Shown: positions 16,621 through 25,357, numbered from the stretch's first letter. The stretch is 64,000 bases of DNA from Ferdinandcohnia sp036962705 (GCF_036962705.1 NZ_JBALOQ010000017.1:1-64000); one strand, 5' to 3'. A program made the numbers and translations. Notes: generated by a model from the letters alone, not told the origin.

Positions 16621-17886
16621 TTATTTTAATCGTTCCTCAACTGCTCTTGCGTGTGCTTCTAAACCTTCGAGTCTAGCGAAAGCTGCAATTTTCGGACCAT
16701 TTTCTTCGATTCCTTGTTTGCTGTATGAGATGATGCTTGATTTTTTCGTAAAGTCATCCACACTTAGCGGACTTGAAAAACGAGCTGTTCCATTTGTCGG
16801 AAGGACGTGGTTTGGACCAGCAAAGTAATCACCAACAGGCTCAGAGCTATATCGGCCGATAAAAATTGCACCTGCGTGCTTGATTTTTCCTACCTGTTCC
16901 ATTGGCTCCTTCGTTACAATCTCAAGATGCTCAGGTGCAAGCTCATTTACAACCTTGATGGCTTCATCTAAATCATTGGTGACATAAATGGCACCAAAGT
17001 CATTTATTGAAGCTCTAGCAATAGCCTCACGGGGTAGAAGCGCTATTTGTTTTTCAACTTCATGCGAAACTGCTTCCGCAAGCTCCATTGAAGTTGTTAC
17101 AAGAATACTTGATGCCCGCTCATCGTGCTCGGCTTGAGATAACAAATCCGCTGCTACTTCGTTTGGTAGAGCTGTTTCATCTGCAAGCACCACAATTTCA
17201 CTAGGACCTGCAATCATATCGATATCCACATTTCCATAGACTTCGCGCTTTGCAAGTGCAACAAAAATATTTCCAGGACCAACAATTTTATCAACAGGCT
17301 TGATGGTTTTCGTACCGAACGCCAATGCTCCAATTGCTTGCGCTCCGCCAACCTTATAGATTTCCTCCACTCCAAGGATATCAGCTGCGACCAATACACC
17401 TGCAGGAATAGTACCGTCCTTACTAGGTGGTGACACCATTACGATTCGCTCAACACCTGCAACCTGTGCTGGAATGACATTCATTAGGACGGATGATGGA
17501 TAGGCCGCTTTCCCACCAGGAACATAAACGCCAACTGCATCAAGTGGAGTAATTTTTTGACCAAGAATGGTGCCATTATCCTTCATTGTCATCCATGATT
17601 GCCTAACCTGTCGGCTATGATAATCCCTGATATTTTCAGCTGCTTCTTTAATGATCGGCACAAGACTCTCGTCTAATTTTTGATAGGCATCTTGTATGTC
17701 TGTTTCAGTGACTTTTAACTCATCAAGTAAAACACCATCAAATTTTTCGGTAAAGTAACGAAGTGCATTATCCCCTTCTTTTTGCACTTTAGCGAGTATT
17801 TCTAAGACTGCTTTTCTCTGCTCTTCAGTTCCGCTATCAATTGTCCGCTTCAATGAAACAGTATTAGTTACACGTTCAATTCGCAT
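16621..17886 (-). CDS. hisD: Histidinol dehydrogenase
   Basis: A 421-residue Zn- and NAD-dependent enzyme that oxidises histidinol to histidine in the last two steps. Visible are AGPSEIVVLAD, the catalytic QAEHDERASS and FAGPNHVLPTNG, which provides zinc-site and catalytic His residues. It follows hisG by 16 bp. Confidence 0.97.
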   Translation of the reverse strand: MRIERVTNTVSLKRTIDSGTEEQRKAVLEILAKVQKEGDNALRYFTEKFDGVLLDELKVTETDIQDAYQKLDESLVPIIKEAAENIRDYHSRQVRQSWMTMKDNGTILGQKITPLDAVGVYVPGGKAAYPSSVLMNVIPAQVAGVERIVMVSPPSKDGTIPAGVLVAADILGVEEIYKVGGAQAIGALAFGTKTIKPVDKIVGPGNIFVALAKREVYGNVDIDMIAGPSEIVVLADETALPNEVAADLLSQAEHDERASSILVTTSMELAEAVSHEVEKQIALLPREAIARASINDFGAIYVTNDLDEAIKVVNELAPEHLEIVTKEPMEQVGKIKHAGAIFIGRYSSEPVGDYFAGPNHVLPTNGTARFSSPLSVDDFTKKSSIISYSKQGIEENGPKIAAFARLEGLEAHARAVEERLK

Positions 17887-17902
17887 GCTGTGTCGGTCCT
17901 TT

Positions 17903-18532
17903 CTACTGGGATACTACTTTTGATAGTCGTTCAACGATATCGTCGATTTGCTGATCCTTTAAGCGATAGCTCACTGGATTCACAATAAGACGTGAGGTGA
18001 TATCTGCAATATGCTCAAGTTCAACTAACCCGTTTTCTTTTAATGTACGTCCTGTTGATACGATATCCACAATTCGGTCCGCCAATCCAATTAATGGCGC
18101 AAGCTCAATGGAGCCGTTCAATTTAATTATTTCCACCTGCTCCCCATTTTCGCGGAAATAACTGGAAGCGACGTTTGGATATTTCGTTGCAATTTTAGGT
18201 GCAACACCTTTAATTTTAACGTTTGGAAGTCCTGCAACTGCGAGATAGCATTTGCTAATTTGCAAATCAAGCACTTCATATACGTCGCGCTCTTCCTCAA
18301 GCATTACGTCCTTTCCGGCAATTCCAAGGTCTGCTACGCCATACTCCACATAAGTGGTCACGTCCATTGGCTTCGCAAGCATGAATCGAAAAGGCTCATC
18401 AGGAACGTCGATAATTAGTTTTCTGGAATCCTCAAATTCAGGAGGAAGCTTGTAGCCTGCTTTTTGTAAAAGCTGTGCTGCTTCTTCAAAAATTCTTCCC
18501 TTCGGCATCGCTATAGTTAGTTTGTTAGTCAT
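17903..18532 (-). CDS. hisG: ATP phosphoribosyltransferase, short form
   Basis: A 209-residue HisG_S catalysing the first committed step, PRPP plus ATP to PR-ATP. It begins LTIAMPKGRIFEEA and carries the PRPP-binding region DIVSTGRTLKENGL. The short form lacks the C-terminal regulatory domain of long HisG and needs HisZ for activity and histidine feedback; hisZ is directly upstream and overlaps by eight bases. Confidence 0.97.
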   Translation of the reverse strand: MTNKLTIAMPKGRIFEEAAQLLQKAGYKLPPEFEDSRKLIIDVPDEPFRFMLAKPMDVTTYVEYGVADLGIAGKDVMLEEERDVYEVLDLQISKCYLAVAGLPNVKIKGVAPKIATKYPNVASSYFRENGEQVEIIKLNGSIELAPLIGLADRIVDIVSTGRTLKENGLVELEHIADITSRLIVNPVSYRLKDQQIDDIVERLSKVVSQ

Positions 18533-19706
18533 TTTCAGCCTCCTCCTTCCTTGTAGTTCCTAAGAAAAAGGTGTTTTTTGCAAATGCGTTCGTGCACGCA
18601 TCCACATCCTTGATTCCAGCGATATCTTGAAGGATGACACGCTCACCCTGTTCTCTTTTTTTCATTGCAAAACGGATTGCTTCTTCACGTTGTTCTGCGC
18701 TAAATATCACACAATGAATCTCGGGTTCATCCTGAGGTAAATCAAGTGCTTCAAGAAGTCGGTCAATCCGAATTCCAAAGCCTGTAGCTGGTGCAGGACG
18801 ATCAAATTTTTCGAATAAATGATCATAGCGACCACCATTTCCAACTAAAAAGCCAACATTCTCCGCATAAATTTCGAAAAGGATTCCTGTGTAATAGCTC
18901 ATATGGCTAACAAGATTGAAGTCAATTTTAATATGCTCAGTTACGCCGAATGCCTCTAATTTCTTCCATAGCATTTCAAGTTCTTCGGCTGCCTTTTTTC
19001 CTTCTTCACATTCGACTAATTCTTTTGCTTTGGCGATTTTGGATTCATTTCCTCGAAGTTGTAAAAGGGATAGCAATCGCTGTTTATCAATTGAAGAGAG
19101 CGGCAAGCTTTTCACATGCTCTCTATAGCCAACGTAATTTTTTTCATATAAATAGCGTTTGAGAACATCGGCTCTTGCTTCATTTCCGACAATCTCCTTG
19201 AACAATGATTTTACATAGCCAATATGGCCAATAGGTACGGTAAAATTAGTAAGCCCCGCTTGCTTAAGTGCAGCAATCATAAGGGAAATAACCTCTGCAT
19301 CTGCACTAGTTGTTGCATCGCCAACAAACTCAATCCCAATTTGCTCGAATTCGGCAGGTCTACCACCCTCATGCTGCTGAGCGCGGAACACATTCGCCGA
19401 GTATGCGATACGCAATGGGTATTCTCCTTTATATAAACGAGACGCTGCGACTCGAGCGATAGGAGCTGTCATATCAGGTCTAAGGACAAGTGTATGTCCC
19501 TGTGAATCCAATAATTTAAATAGTTGCCGGTCAAGGATCGCCGATGCCTCACCGATTGTTTCATAGTATTCAAGCGTTGGAGTTTCAATAAATTGATAAC
19601 CCCAGCTTTCAATTTGAGAAGACATCGCATCGCGAATTTTCTTTTTCGCTTCATATAAAGCTGGCAAAGTATCTCTCATCCCTAACGGTTTCTCAAACAT
19701 AAACAC
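18525..19706 (-). CDS. hisZ: ATP phosphoribosyltransferase regulatory subunit HisZ
   Basis: A ~393-residue histidyl-tRNA synthetase paralogue without tRNA charging function, which forms an octamer with short HisG and senses histidine. HisRS-like motifs include FEKPLGMRDTLP, LRPDMTAPIARVAASR and the GGRYDHLFEKFDRPAPATGFG region. The start is uncertain: the GTG at 19706 has GGTGGTGA 8 nt upstream, the ATG at 19700 gives the familiar N terminus, and a GTG at 19721 lacks a ribosome binding site. It is the first gene of hisZGDBHAFI. Confidence 0.95.
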   Translation of the reverse strand: MFMFEKPLGMRDTLPALYEAKKKIRDAMSSQIESWGYQFIETPTLEYYETIGEASAILDRQLFKLLDSQGHTLVLRPDMTAPIARVAASRLYKGEYPLRIAYSANVFRAQQHEGGRPAEFEQIGIEFVGDATTSADAEVISLMIAALKQAGLTNFTVPIGHIGYVKSLFKEIVGNEARADVLKRYLYEKNYVGYREHVKSLPLSSIDKQRLLSLLQLRGNESKIAKAKELVECEEGKKAAEELEMLWKKLEAFGVTEHIKIDFNLVSHMSYYTGILFEIYAENVGFLVGNGGRYDHLFEKFDRPAPATGFGIRIDRLLEALDLPQDEPEIHCVIFSAEQREEAIRFAMKKREQGERVILQDIAGIKDVDACTNAFAKNTFFLGTTRKEEAEND

Positions 19707-19807
19707 GATTTTCGTCACCACCGAAGTTTGTTTATCTTAATTTTCTCATATTTTTCTCAATAATTCACTTTACTTTAGTTCGCTAATATACTACCAAGAT
19801 AAAGTAT

Positions 19808-19836
19808 ATATTACACCTATCCCTTTCTTACGTCAA
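19808..19836 (-). promoter_or_regulatory. Sigma-A promoter of the his operon
   Basis: On the minus strand TTGACG (19831-19836) and TAATAT (19808-19813) are separated by exactly 17 bp, ~100 bp before hisZ. No T-box core or other riboswitch was recognised in the leader. DnaA-box-like motifs begin 37 bp upstream. Confidence 0.78.
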
Positions 19837-19872
19837 CGGAAAAGTCAGAATTTAGTTGATTCAGTTCAGTGG

Positions 19873-19969
19873 TGTGGGGATAATCTGGGTTGTGGATAAA
19901 ATTATGTTTCGGTGGATATTTTTGATAATAACTTATTAGTGTTGTGAATTGTATGAATAATGTGGATAA
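19873..19969 (-). promoter_or_regulatory. DnaA-box-like cluster upstream of the his promoter
   Basis: Perfect TTATCCACA boxes (minus strand) lie at 19891-19899 and 19961-19969. A one-mismatch box is at 19952-19960 and two-mismatch versions at 19911-19919 and 19943-19951. Boxes at 19943, 19952 and 19961 follow one another at exactly 9 bp. The 402-bp gap from 19707 to 20108 otherwise contains only the his promoter. Confidence 0.55.
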
Positions 19970-20108
19970 ATAACCTGAAATTTTGTAAGCAAGAGAGGAA
20001 GAAGCGAGGAAAAAGATGGAATGTGCGAAAAGGAGTATTGGCTTTGAACGATACAAGGAATACTCATAACATGGAGTAAAATATTGAGATTCAAAAGGGG
20101 GTACTAAA

Positions 20109-20234
20109 ATGCCTAATTTAAATGATAATAAGTTCAGAAAAATCCAGTCTGAAAGCTTTAAGCAAGGAAAAACACAAGAAGAATATGCTGCGGAACTTGA
20201 AATGAACAAATTAAAAAGTCAAAAAAGAAAGTAA
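20109..20234 (+). CDS. Small hydrophilic protein, 41 residues, unknown
   Basis: This short reading frame (MPNLNDNKFRK... ending KSQKRK) has an excellent ribosome binding site, AAGGGGG, 8 nt before its ATG. It is charged, rich in Lys, Glu, Gln and Asn, and has no membrane segment. The composition recalls minor small acid-soluble spore proteins of Bacilli, but I do not recognise the family. A second small ORF follows 56 bp downstream on the same strand, suggesting a bicistronic unit. Confidence 0.7.
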   Translation: MPNLNDNKFRKIQSESFKQGKTQEEYAAELEMNKLKSQKRK

Positions 20235-20290
20235 CTGCACCAAATAATGATCATTGGCAATGCATTTGAGATGTAATGGAGGAGTAAATA

Positions 20291-20461
20291 ATGACAAAGC
20301 GTATAAATAAAGGTAGTCAAAATCAAAGCTCACCTAAAAAAGGTGGAAATTTAGAAACAGAATTTGGACAAGAGATCACTAGTGGGGATAATAATAAAGG
20401 AAAGAAATATAACTCCAATCGTGGAAGTAAATCTCAACTAAAAAACCCAAATAATCACTAA
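20291..20461 (+). CDS. Small basic protein, 56 residues, SASP-like composition
   Basis: This reading frame starts at an ATG preceded by GGAGG with 7-nt spacing. The protein (MTKRINKGSQNQ... ending LKNPNNH) is basic, Gly/Asn/Ser/Lys-rich, predicted disordered and has no Cys. Such composition is typical of minor spore-core proteins (SspN/SspO/SspP type), but no signature is certain. It ends just before a GGAACC hairpin (20468-20488) that may terminate the pair of small genes. Confidence 0.7.
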   Translation: MTKRINKGSQNQSSPKKGGNLETEFGQEITSGDNNKGKKYNSNRGSKSQLKNPNNH

Positions 20462-20506
20462 TTGCGAAAGGAACCACCTCGGTTCCTTCTATTTGATATC
20501 AATATA

Positions 20507-20544
20507 AAAAATCCCATCAAACTTGTACTTTGATGGGATTTTTG
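20507..20544. terminator. Bidirectional terminator downstream of yvoF
   Basis: ATCCCATCAAA (20511-20521) pairs with TTTGATGGGAT (20529-20539), flanked by an A-run and a T-run. It lies 15 bp past the yvoF stop on the minus strand and also downstream of the two plus-strand small ORFs. Confidence 0.88.
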
Positions 20545-20558
20545 GTATCAGGTTATTT

Positions 20559-21089
20559 TTACTTACCAGATTCCTCCTCTTGAAATTCACGCTGTTCTCT
20601 TTGTTCTTTCGTATAAATCACTTGCATCGGGTTCCCACCGACAAAGCTGCCGGCTGGGACGTCCCTGTGGACCATTGTACCAGCTGATACAATTGCCCCA
20701 TCCCCGATTTCCACGCCTGGTAAAATCGTTGAATTGGCACCGATCATAACCTCGCTGCCAATTTTAACTTCACCAAGTCTATATTCCTTAATCAAGTATT
20801 CATGAGCTAAGATTGTGGTATTAAAGCCAATCACTGTGTTGCTCCCGACACTGATTTTTTCTGGGAACATGATGTCTGGCACCACCATGAGTGCAAATGC
20901 TGTTTTTTCCCCAACCTTCATCTTTAAGAAGGTGCGATATAACCAATTTTTCATTCCTAAATACGGTGTATAGCGCGCCAACTGAATGACGATAAAGTTT
21001 TTTACAACCTTCCAAAAAGAAACGGTTTTATAGATTTGCCAAAGCGAATTTGGACCCGAAACATAATATCGTGTGGTTCGTCGTTTCAC
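20559..21089 (-). CDS. yvoF: Left-handed beta-helix acetyltransferase (YvoF-like)
   Basis: A 176-residue protein with hexapeptide repeats from residue ~70 to 165 (IGFNTTILAHE, IGANSTILPGVEIGDGAIVSAGTMV, GGNPMQVIY), the trimeric left-handed beta-helix of maltose/galactoside O-acetyltransferases that use acetyl-CoA. The acceptor is unknown. B. subtilis has yvoF at the end of the hprK-lgt-yvoD-ppaX-yvoF cluster, as here, so orthology by position is strong. Unlike its partners it is separated from ppaX by a 133-bp structured repeat. Confidence 0.88.
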   Translation of the reverse strand: MKRRTTRYYVSGPNSLWQIYKTVSFWKVVKNFIVIQLARYTPYLGMKNWLYRTFLKMKVGEKTAFALMVVPDIMFPEKISVGSNTVIGFNTTILAHEYLIKEYRLGEVKIGSEVMIGANSTILPGVEIGDGAIVSAGTMVHRDVPAGSFVGGNPMQVIYTKEQREQREFQEEESGK

Positions 21090-21113
21090 TATTTTTTCAT
21101 CCTTTTACTATCA

Positions 21114-21246
21114 AATGCGCCTTGGCGTATTTGCGCCCGATTTTTTTCGAGCAAGCTCGAAAAATTTCATCTGAAAAATCGTGGCATCCGCCGGAGGCTA
21201 TAAGTTTATTCAGTTGGGATTCAAACCCAACTGATTAAACTTAAAC
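21114..21246 (-). repeat. 133-bp structured intergenic repeat, copy A
   Basis: Shares most of its length and its order of hairpins with 24727-24860: a GGCGCAAATACGCCAAGGCGC segment, a TTTCGAGC/GCTCGAAA hairpin, a conserved AGCCTCCGGCGGATGCC block and an AGTTGGG/CCCAACT hairpin. Its end overlaps the ppaX stop codon (21241-21243), and the last hairpin could terminate ppaX transcription on the minus strand. Confidence 0.85.
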
Positions 21247-21876
21247 TAAATCCAATAAGTCACTCATATTCTCAAGCATAAAATCGGGTTTGTATTCCAA
21301 TAAGAAGTCTTTTCCTTTATGAGACCATGCGACTCCTGCAGTCTGTGTGCCTGCATTTTGCCCAGCTACAATGTCCTGATAATTGTCACCAATCATGATT
21401 GCTTCTTCAGGGGCCGAACCTAACAGCTTTAATGCCAACAATACTGGTTCTGGGTCTGGCTTTGGATTTTTAACATCATCCAATGTCACCACAACATCAA
21501 AGAATTGATCAAGCTCTGTTAGTTTTAAACCCATGTTAACTATTTTTCTGATCTTAGTTGTGACAACCCCAATTTTATAGCCTTTTTCCTTAAGTGTTTT
21601 GATAGTATCGAACACTCCAGGAAATTCAGTTACTAATTCATCATGCTTTTCATGATTGAATCTGCGATATTCTGCAATCATTTCTTCAGCGCGGTCCGGA
21701 TCTACAGAAGAAAAAGATTCATGTAAGGTTGGACCATTAAACGGCAGTATCTCTTCTCGGGTGAAGCGACGATCCGGGAAGTATGTTTCAAAGGTGTGTA
21801 AAAAAGATTGCAAGATCAGTTCGTTCGTATCAATTAAAGTTCCATCTAAATCGAATAAAAGTGTATTAATTGCCAT
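21241..21876 (-). CDS. ppaX: Pyrophosphatase PpaX (HAD family)
   Basis: A 211-residue HAD-superfamily hydrolase with motif I FDLDGTLIDT, motif II VVTTK and motif III/IV KPDPEPVLLAL...MIGDNYQDIVAGQNAG. In B. subtilis PpaX hydrolyses the pyrophosphate made when HprK/P dephosphorylates Ser-P-HPr, which explains its clustering with hprK. The ATG at 21876 has AAAGGAA upstream; this start overlaps the end of yvoD by 11 bases. Confidence 0.94.
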   Translation of the reverse strand: MAINTLLFDLDGTLIDTNELILQSFLHTFETYFPDRRFTREEILPFNGPTLHESFSSVDPDRAEEMIAEYRRFNHEKHDELVTEFPGVFDTIKTLKEKGYKIGVVTTKIRKIVNMGLKLTELDQFFDVVVTLDDVKNPKPDPEPVLLALKLLGSAPEEAIMIGDNYQDIVAGQNAGTQTAGVAWSHKGKDFLLEYKPDFMLENMSDLLDLV

Positions 21877-22810
21877 AAATAGGTTCCTTTCTATTATTTT
21901 GCTCGACTCGTTTCCAGATAAATGCAATTGCCATCGTTAAAATGGTTGCTGTTAGGATGCGTATTAACAAAAGAGGTAATACCGGGATTCCTAATGGGAT
22001 GAAGATTAGCGTATCCTCCACAACTGCGTGACAGGAAACTAAGAAAATTAACGCTAACGTAACATCCTTCTTACTTACATTATCCTCTTTTACCGCCTGA
22101 ATCATTACACCTGCTCCTAACGCTAAGCCGAACAAAATACCTGATGCCAGGGTTGTTGATGTATTTTCCTTCATACCAAGTACCCTTGTGACTGGTGTCA
22201 TCCATCTTGAAAACACATCCAACCATTTTAATTCTTTTAATATTTGAATCACAACCATAAGGGGAATGACAATGATAGCTAATTGCAGAATCCCAAATGA
22301 TGCTTTTTCAATACCATTTAAAAGGATACTACCCCAGCCTGAAATTTGTTCTTCTGTACCTGACACAAGTCCATATTTTGCTAGTTCACTACCTCCATTC
22401 CATACTAGATTGATAACAAAGGCAGAGATAAACGCAAGTCCAAGTCTCACTACTACAATGATCCAAATTTTCATTCCTACCTTTGCAGCCACGGTAGACT
22501 CAATAATCATATTATGTGAGAATGATAGCATGACCGCCAAAATAAACACTTCTTTTACGGTCAAATCCAGTGTTAAAATCGCACCAATTCCAGCATAAAG
22601 GTTCAAAAAGTTCCCTAATACAAGCGGAATTGCTGCATCACCTGATAGACCAAACCAGCCCATGATTGGTGCAATCCACTGAATCACCCAATCTAGTACT
22701 GGTGTATGCTGAAGTAATGTAACAAGCAGGGTAACAGGAAAAATTACTTTCCCTAATGTCCAAGTTGTCTTTAATCCTACTATGAAGCCTCTCTTGATCA
22801 TTTCTAGCAA
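21866..22810 (-). CDS. yvoD: Nucleoside-recognition/Gate-domain membrane protein YvoD
   Basis: A ~314-residue multi-pass membrane protein with two Gate (nucleoside_recog) domains, each marked by a conserved Gly/Asn-rich loop (PLVLGNFLNLYAGIGAI and ASGILFGLALGAGVMIQAVKE). SpmA/SpmB-type relatives exist, but the transported molecule is unknown. It lies between lgt and ppaX as in B. subtilis and overlaps ppaX, so it is cotranscribed with them. Confidence 0.9.
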   Translation of the reverse strand: MLEMIKRGFIVGLKTTWTLGKVIFPVTLLVTLLQHTPVLDWVIQWIAPIMGWFGLSGDAAIPLVLGNFLNLYAGIGAILTLDLTVKEVFILAVMLSFSHNMIIESTVAAKVGMKIWIIVVVRLGLAFISAFVINLVWNGGSELAKYGLVSGTEEQISGWGSILLNGIEKASFGILQLAIIVIPLMVVIQILKELKWLDVFSRWMTPVTRVLGMKENTSTTLASGILFGLALGAGVMIQAVKEDNVSKKDVTLALIFLVSCHAVVEDTLIFIPLGIPVLPLLLIRILTATILTMAIAFIWKRVEQNNRKEPIYGN

Positions 22811-22834
22811 GTTTTCCCTCTCCCTATTAGTGAG

Positions 22835-23650
22835 TTATTTCTCTAAATATCGCTCGTTCGAATATCCTTTTTTTCTTCGATACACGAGTACGATCAATGC
22901 TCCAACAATCGACACAACTGAAATTAACTGTGCCACTCGTATATCTCCAAGCATTAAGCTATCGGTACGTAGCCCTTCGATGAAGAAGCGACCAATTGAA
23001 TACCAGATGACATAGGTGAGGAACATTTCCCCGCGTCTGAGATTCACTTTTCGAAGCATAAGTAATATAACAAAACCAACTAAACTCCAAATGGACTCAT
23101 ATAAAAAAGTTGGATGATAGTACACGCCTTTTATAAACATTTGGTCCATAATAAAGTCTGGTAGCACATTATAGAAGGTTTGGATATGTTCTTCCGCAAT
23201 CGAGCCGCCATGTGCTTCTTGGTTCATAAAATTTCCCCAACGACCAATCGCTTGGCCTAAAATAATACTTGGCGCCGCAATGTCGGCAATTTTCCAGAAG
23301 GATAATCCTTTTACTCTTGCAAACACAACCGCTGTCAAAACCGAACCGATTAGGGCACCATGAATTGCAATTCCCCCCTCCCAAATTGCAATGATTTTGG
23401 AAGGATTTTGTGAATAATAGTCCCATTTAAAAATAACGTAGTAAATCCTTGCGAAGATAATGGCAATCGGTACCGCAAACAGCATGAGGTCCATAAAAGT
23501 ATCCTTATGCATGCCTCTTCGTTCTGATTCCTTGATGGCAAGATAAAGGGCAAGCATGGTTCCTAGCCCGATTATAAGTCCATACCATTGAATCCGTAGT
23601 GCGCCCAGTTCTAAAAATGTTGGGTCTAATGGTTGTATGCTTCGATCCAT
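22835..23650 (-). CDS. lgt: Prolipoprotein diacylglyceryl transferase
   Basis: A 271-residue integral membrane enzyme with about seven helices that moves diacylglycerol from phosphatidylglycerol to the lipobox Cys of prolipoproteins. The Lgt signature is GRWGNFMNQEAHGG, with catalytic residues also in HGALIGS and the C-terminal GRFFIEGLRTD region. The ATG at 23650 is chosen because AAGGGAG precedes it. At least three lipoproteins encoded in this window are substrates. It follows hprK by 25 bp. Confidence 0.96.
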   Translation of the reverse strand: MDRSIQPLDPTFLELGALRIQWYGLIIGLGTMLALYLAIKESERRGMHKDTFMDLMLFAVPIAIIFARIYYVIFKWDYYSQNPSKIIAIWEGGIAIHGALIGSVLTAVVFARVKGLSFWKIADIAAPSIILGQAIGRWGNFMNQEAHGGSIAEEHIQTFYNVLPDFIMDQMFIKGVYYHPTFLYESIWSLVGFVILLMLRKVNLRRGEMFLTYVIWYSIGRFFIEGLRTDSLMLGDIRVAQLISVVSIVGALIVLVYRRKKGYSNERYLEK

Positions 23651-23675
23651 TTTCTCAACTCCCTTTTTTATTTTT

Positions 23676-24611
23676 TTATATGTCGTCGTGTTCCCCATAT
23701 TCAATTGCGCTTGAGAGACGATTTGTAAAATCCTCTGCTGCGTTTAAGCCCATTCGTTTTAGACGATAATTCATTGCTGCCACTTCAATGATAACGGCTA
23801 GGTTTCGTCCTGGTCGAACAGGAATAGTATATTTCGTTAAATCTGTATCAATGATTTTCATTTTTTCTTCATCAAGCCCGAGTCGATCATATTGTTTCGT
23901 TTGATCCCAAAGTTCAAGATTTATGACTAAAGTAATTCGTTTGAAATTGCGGATTGCTCCTGCACCAAATAGGGTCATTACGTTGATGATACCAAGACCG
24001 CGGATTTCAAGGAGATGCTCGATCAGCTCTGGCGCACTTCCAATAAGTGTGTCATCATCCTCCTGTCGGATTTCCACACAGTCATCTGCAACAAGACGGT
24101 GACCACGTTTTACAAGCTCCAGCGCAGTTTCACTTTTACCAACACCACTTTTACCGATGATTAGAACCCCGACACCGTATATGTCCACAAGAACACCATG
24201 AACTGCAGTTGTTGGTGCAAGCTTGCTTTCTAAGAAGTTCGTAATCCTACTTGATAGTCTTGTCGTTTTCTTATTCGACTTAATGACCGGAACGGATTCA
24301 CGTTCGGAAGCCTCAATTAACTCCGGAGGCACTTCCATATCACGCGAAATAATAATCGCAGGCGTAATATCAGTACAAAGCTTCTCCATACGGTAAATTT
24401 TTTCATCATGTGACAATTTCTCAAAAAAGGTCAATTCTGTTTTTCCTAAAAGCTGAATCCGCTCTGCTGGATAGTAATCAAAAAATCCAGCAAGTTCGAT
24501 ACCTGGTCTTGAAATATCACTTGTGGTGATGGGACGATTGATTCCCTCCTCCCCGCTAATCAACTCTAATTTAAATTTCTCTATTAAATCCTTTGTGCTA
24601 ACTTTTGGCAC
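23676..24611 (-). CDS. hprK: HPr kinase/phosphorylase
   Basis: A 311-residue bifunctional enzyme that phosphorylates Ser46 of HPr and Crh in response to fructose-1,6-bisphosphate and removes the phosphate when Pi is high. Visible are the P-loop GKSGVGKS (153-160) and the family signature LEIRGLGIINVMTLFGAGAIR. The start is a GTG at 24611 with AGGAGG 7 nt upstream. It heads the hprK-lgt-yvoD-ppaX-yvoF operon; its substrate Crh is encoded ~22 kb away. Confidence 0.97.
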   Translation of the reverse strand: MPKVSTKDLIEKFKLELISGEEGINRPITTSDISRPGIELAGFFDYYPAERIQLLGKTELTFFEKLSHDEKIYRMEKLCTDITPAIIISRDMEVPPELIEASERESVPVIKSNKKTTRLSSRITNFLESKLAPTTAVHGVLVDIYGVGVLIIGKSGVGKSETALELVKRGHRLVADDCVEIRQEDDDTLIGSAPELIEHLLEIRGLGIINVMTLFGAGAIRNFKRITLVINLELWDQTKQYDRLGLDEEKMKIIDTDLTKYTIPVRPGRNLAVIIEVAAMNYRLKRMGLNAAEDFTNRLSSAIEYGEHDDI

Positions 24612-24726
24612 ATCCGTACCTCCTTGATTGTAATTCGTGTAGATTTATGTTTGATATGATTTCTGCATGTTTTAAAAGACCCGAGTTTTACTTGTGGTTC
24701 GGGCTTGTAATACACCAATTAAATCT

Positions 24727-24860
24727 AATGCGCCTTGGCGTATTTGCGCCAAGATTATTTCGAGCCCGCTCGAAAAGTTACCTTTGAAAATCTGCGGCAT
24801 CCGCCGGAGGCTTTAACTTTATTTAGTTTGGGTTCAATCCCCAACTAGATAAAGTTAAAC
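24727..24860 (-). repeat. 133-bp structured intergenic repeat, copy B
   Basis: Second copy of the element at 21114-21246, same orientation, upstream of hprK. The hairpins at the TTTCGAGC/GCTCGAAA and AGTT-GGG/CCC-AACT blocks are conserved while loop bases differ, which points to structural constraint. Confidence 0.85.
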
Positions 24861-24869
24861 TCATTCTCC

Positions 24870-25350
24870 ATTTTAGCATTTTTCTGTGTAACGCCAAAAC
24901 TTTTCTGATTAAAATTGGCGAAGTTTGGCGGGGAGTTGGTTTTTGGTGTGGGGATTGAGTGGAATCGAGGACAAATTCGGTTATTTGCTTTGCTAGATTG
25001 TGTCCGATGTAGTTATCAAAGACACTTTGGTTAATACACTGGATGATTTGTTATTAAGAGGGGGGATCAGAGACAGATTGATTGANNNNNNNNNNNNNNN
25101 NNNNNNNNNNNNNNNNNNNNNNNNNNNNNNNNNNNNNNNNNNNNNNNNNNNNNNNNNNNNNNNNNNNNNNNNNNNNNNNNNNNNNNNNNNNNNNNNNNNN
25201 NNNNNNNNNNNNNNNNNNNNNNNNNNNNNNNNNNNNNNNNNNNNNNNNNNNNNNNNNNNNNNNNCAGATTGATTGAAAAACTAGTTGGATTTGTCTCCGA
25301 GAGGCGGGCTCAGAGACAGTTTGTATAAAAACTTTGGAGAATTGTCTTTG
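24870..25350. repeat. Degenerate intergenic repeat around a 179-N assembly gap
   Basis: The 24612-25357 interval has no supported gene. N fills 25086-25264. The identical 12-mer CAGATTGATTGA lies immediately before (25074-25085) and after (25265-25276) the gap. Phrases such as GAGRSGGGNTCAGAGACAG recur (25059-25077 and 25300-25318). A tandem repeat that defeated assembly is the simplest reading; gap length may be nominal. Confidence 0.6.
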
Positions 25351-25357
25351 AGTAACT

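Noticed and set aside
19707..19860. T-box or histidine riboswitch in the his leader
   Set aside because: No T-box core (AGGGTGGNACCGCG) or specifier structure could be found; only a sigma-A promoter and DnaA-like boxes.
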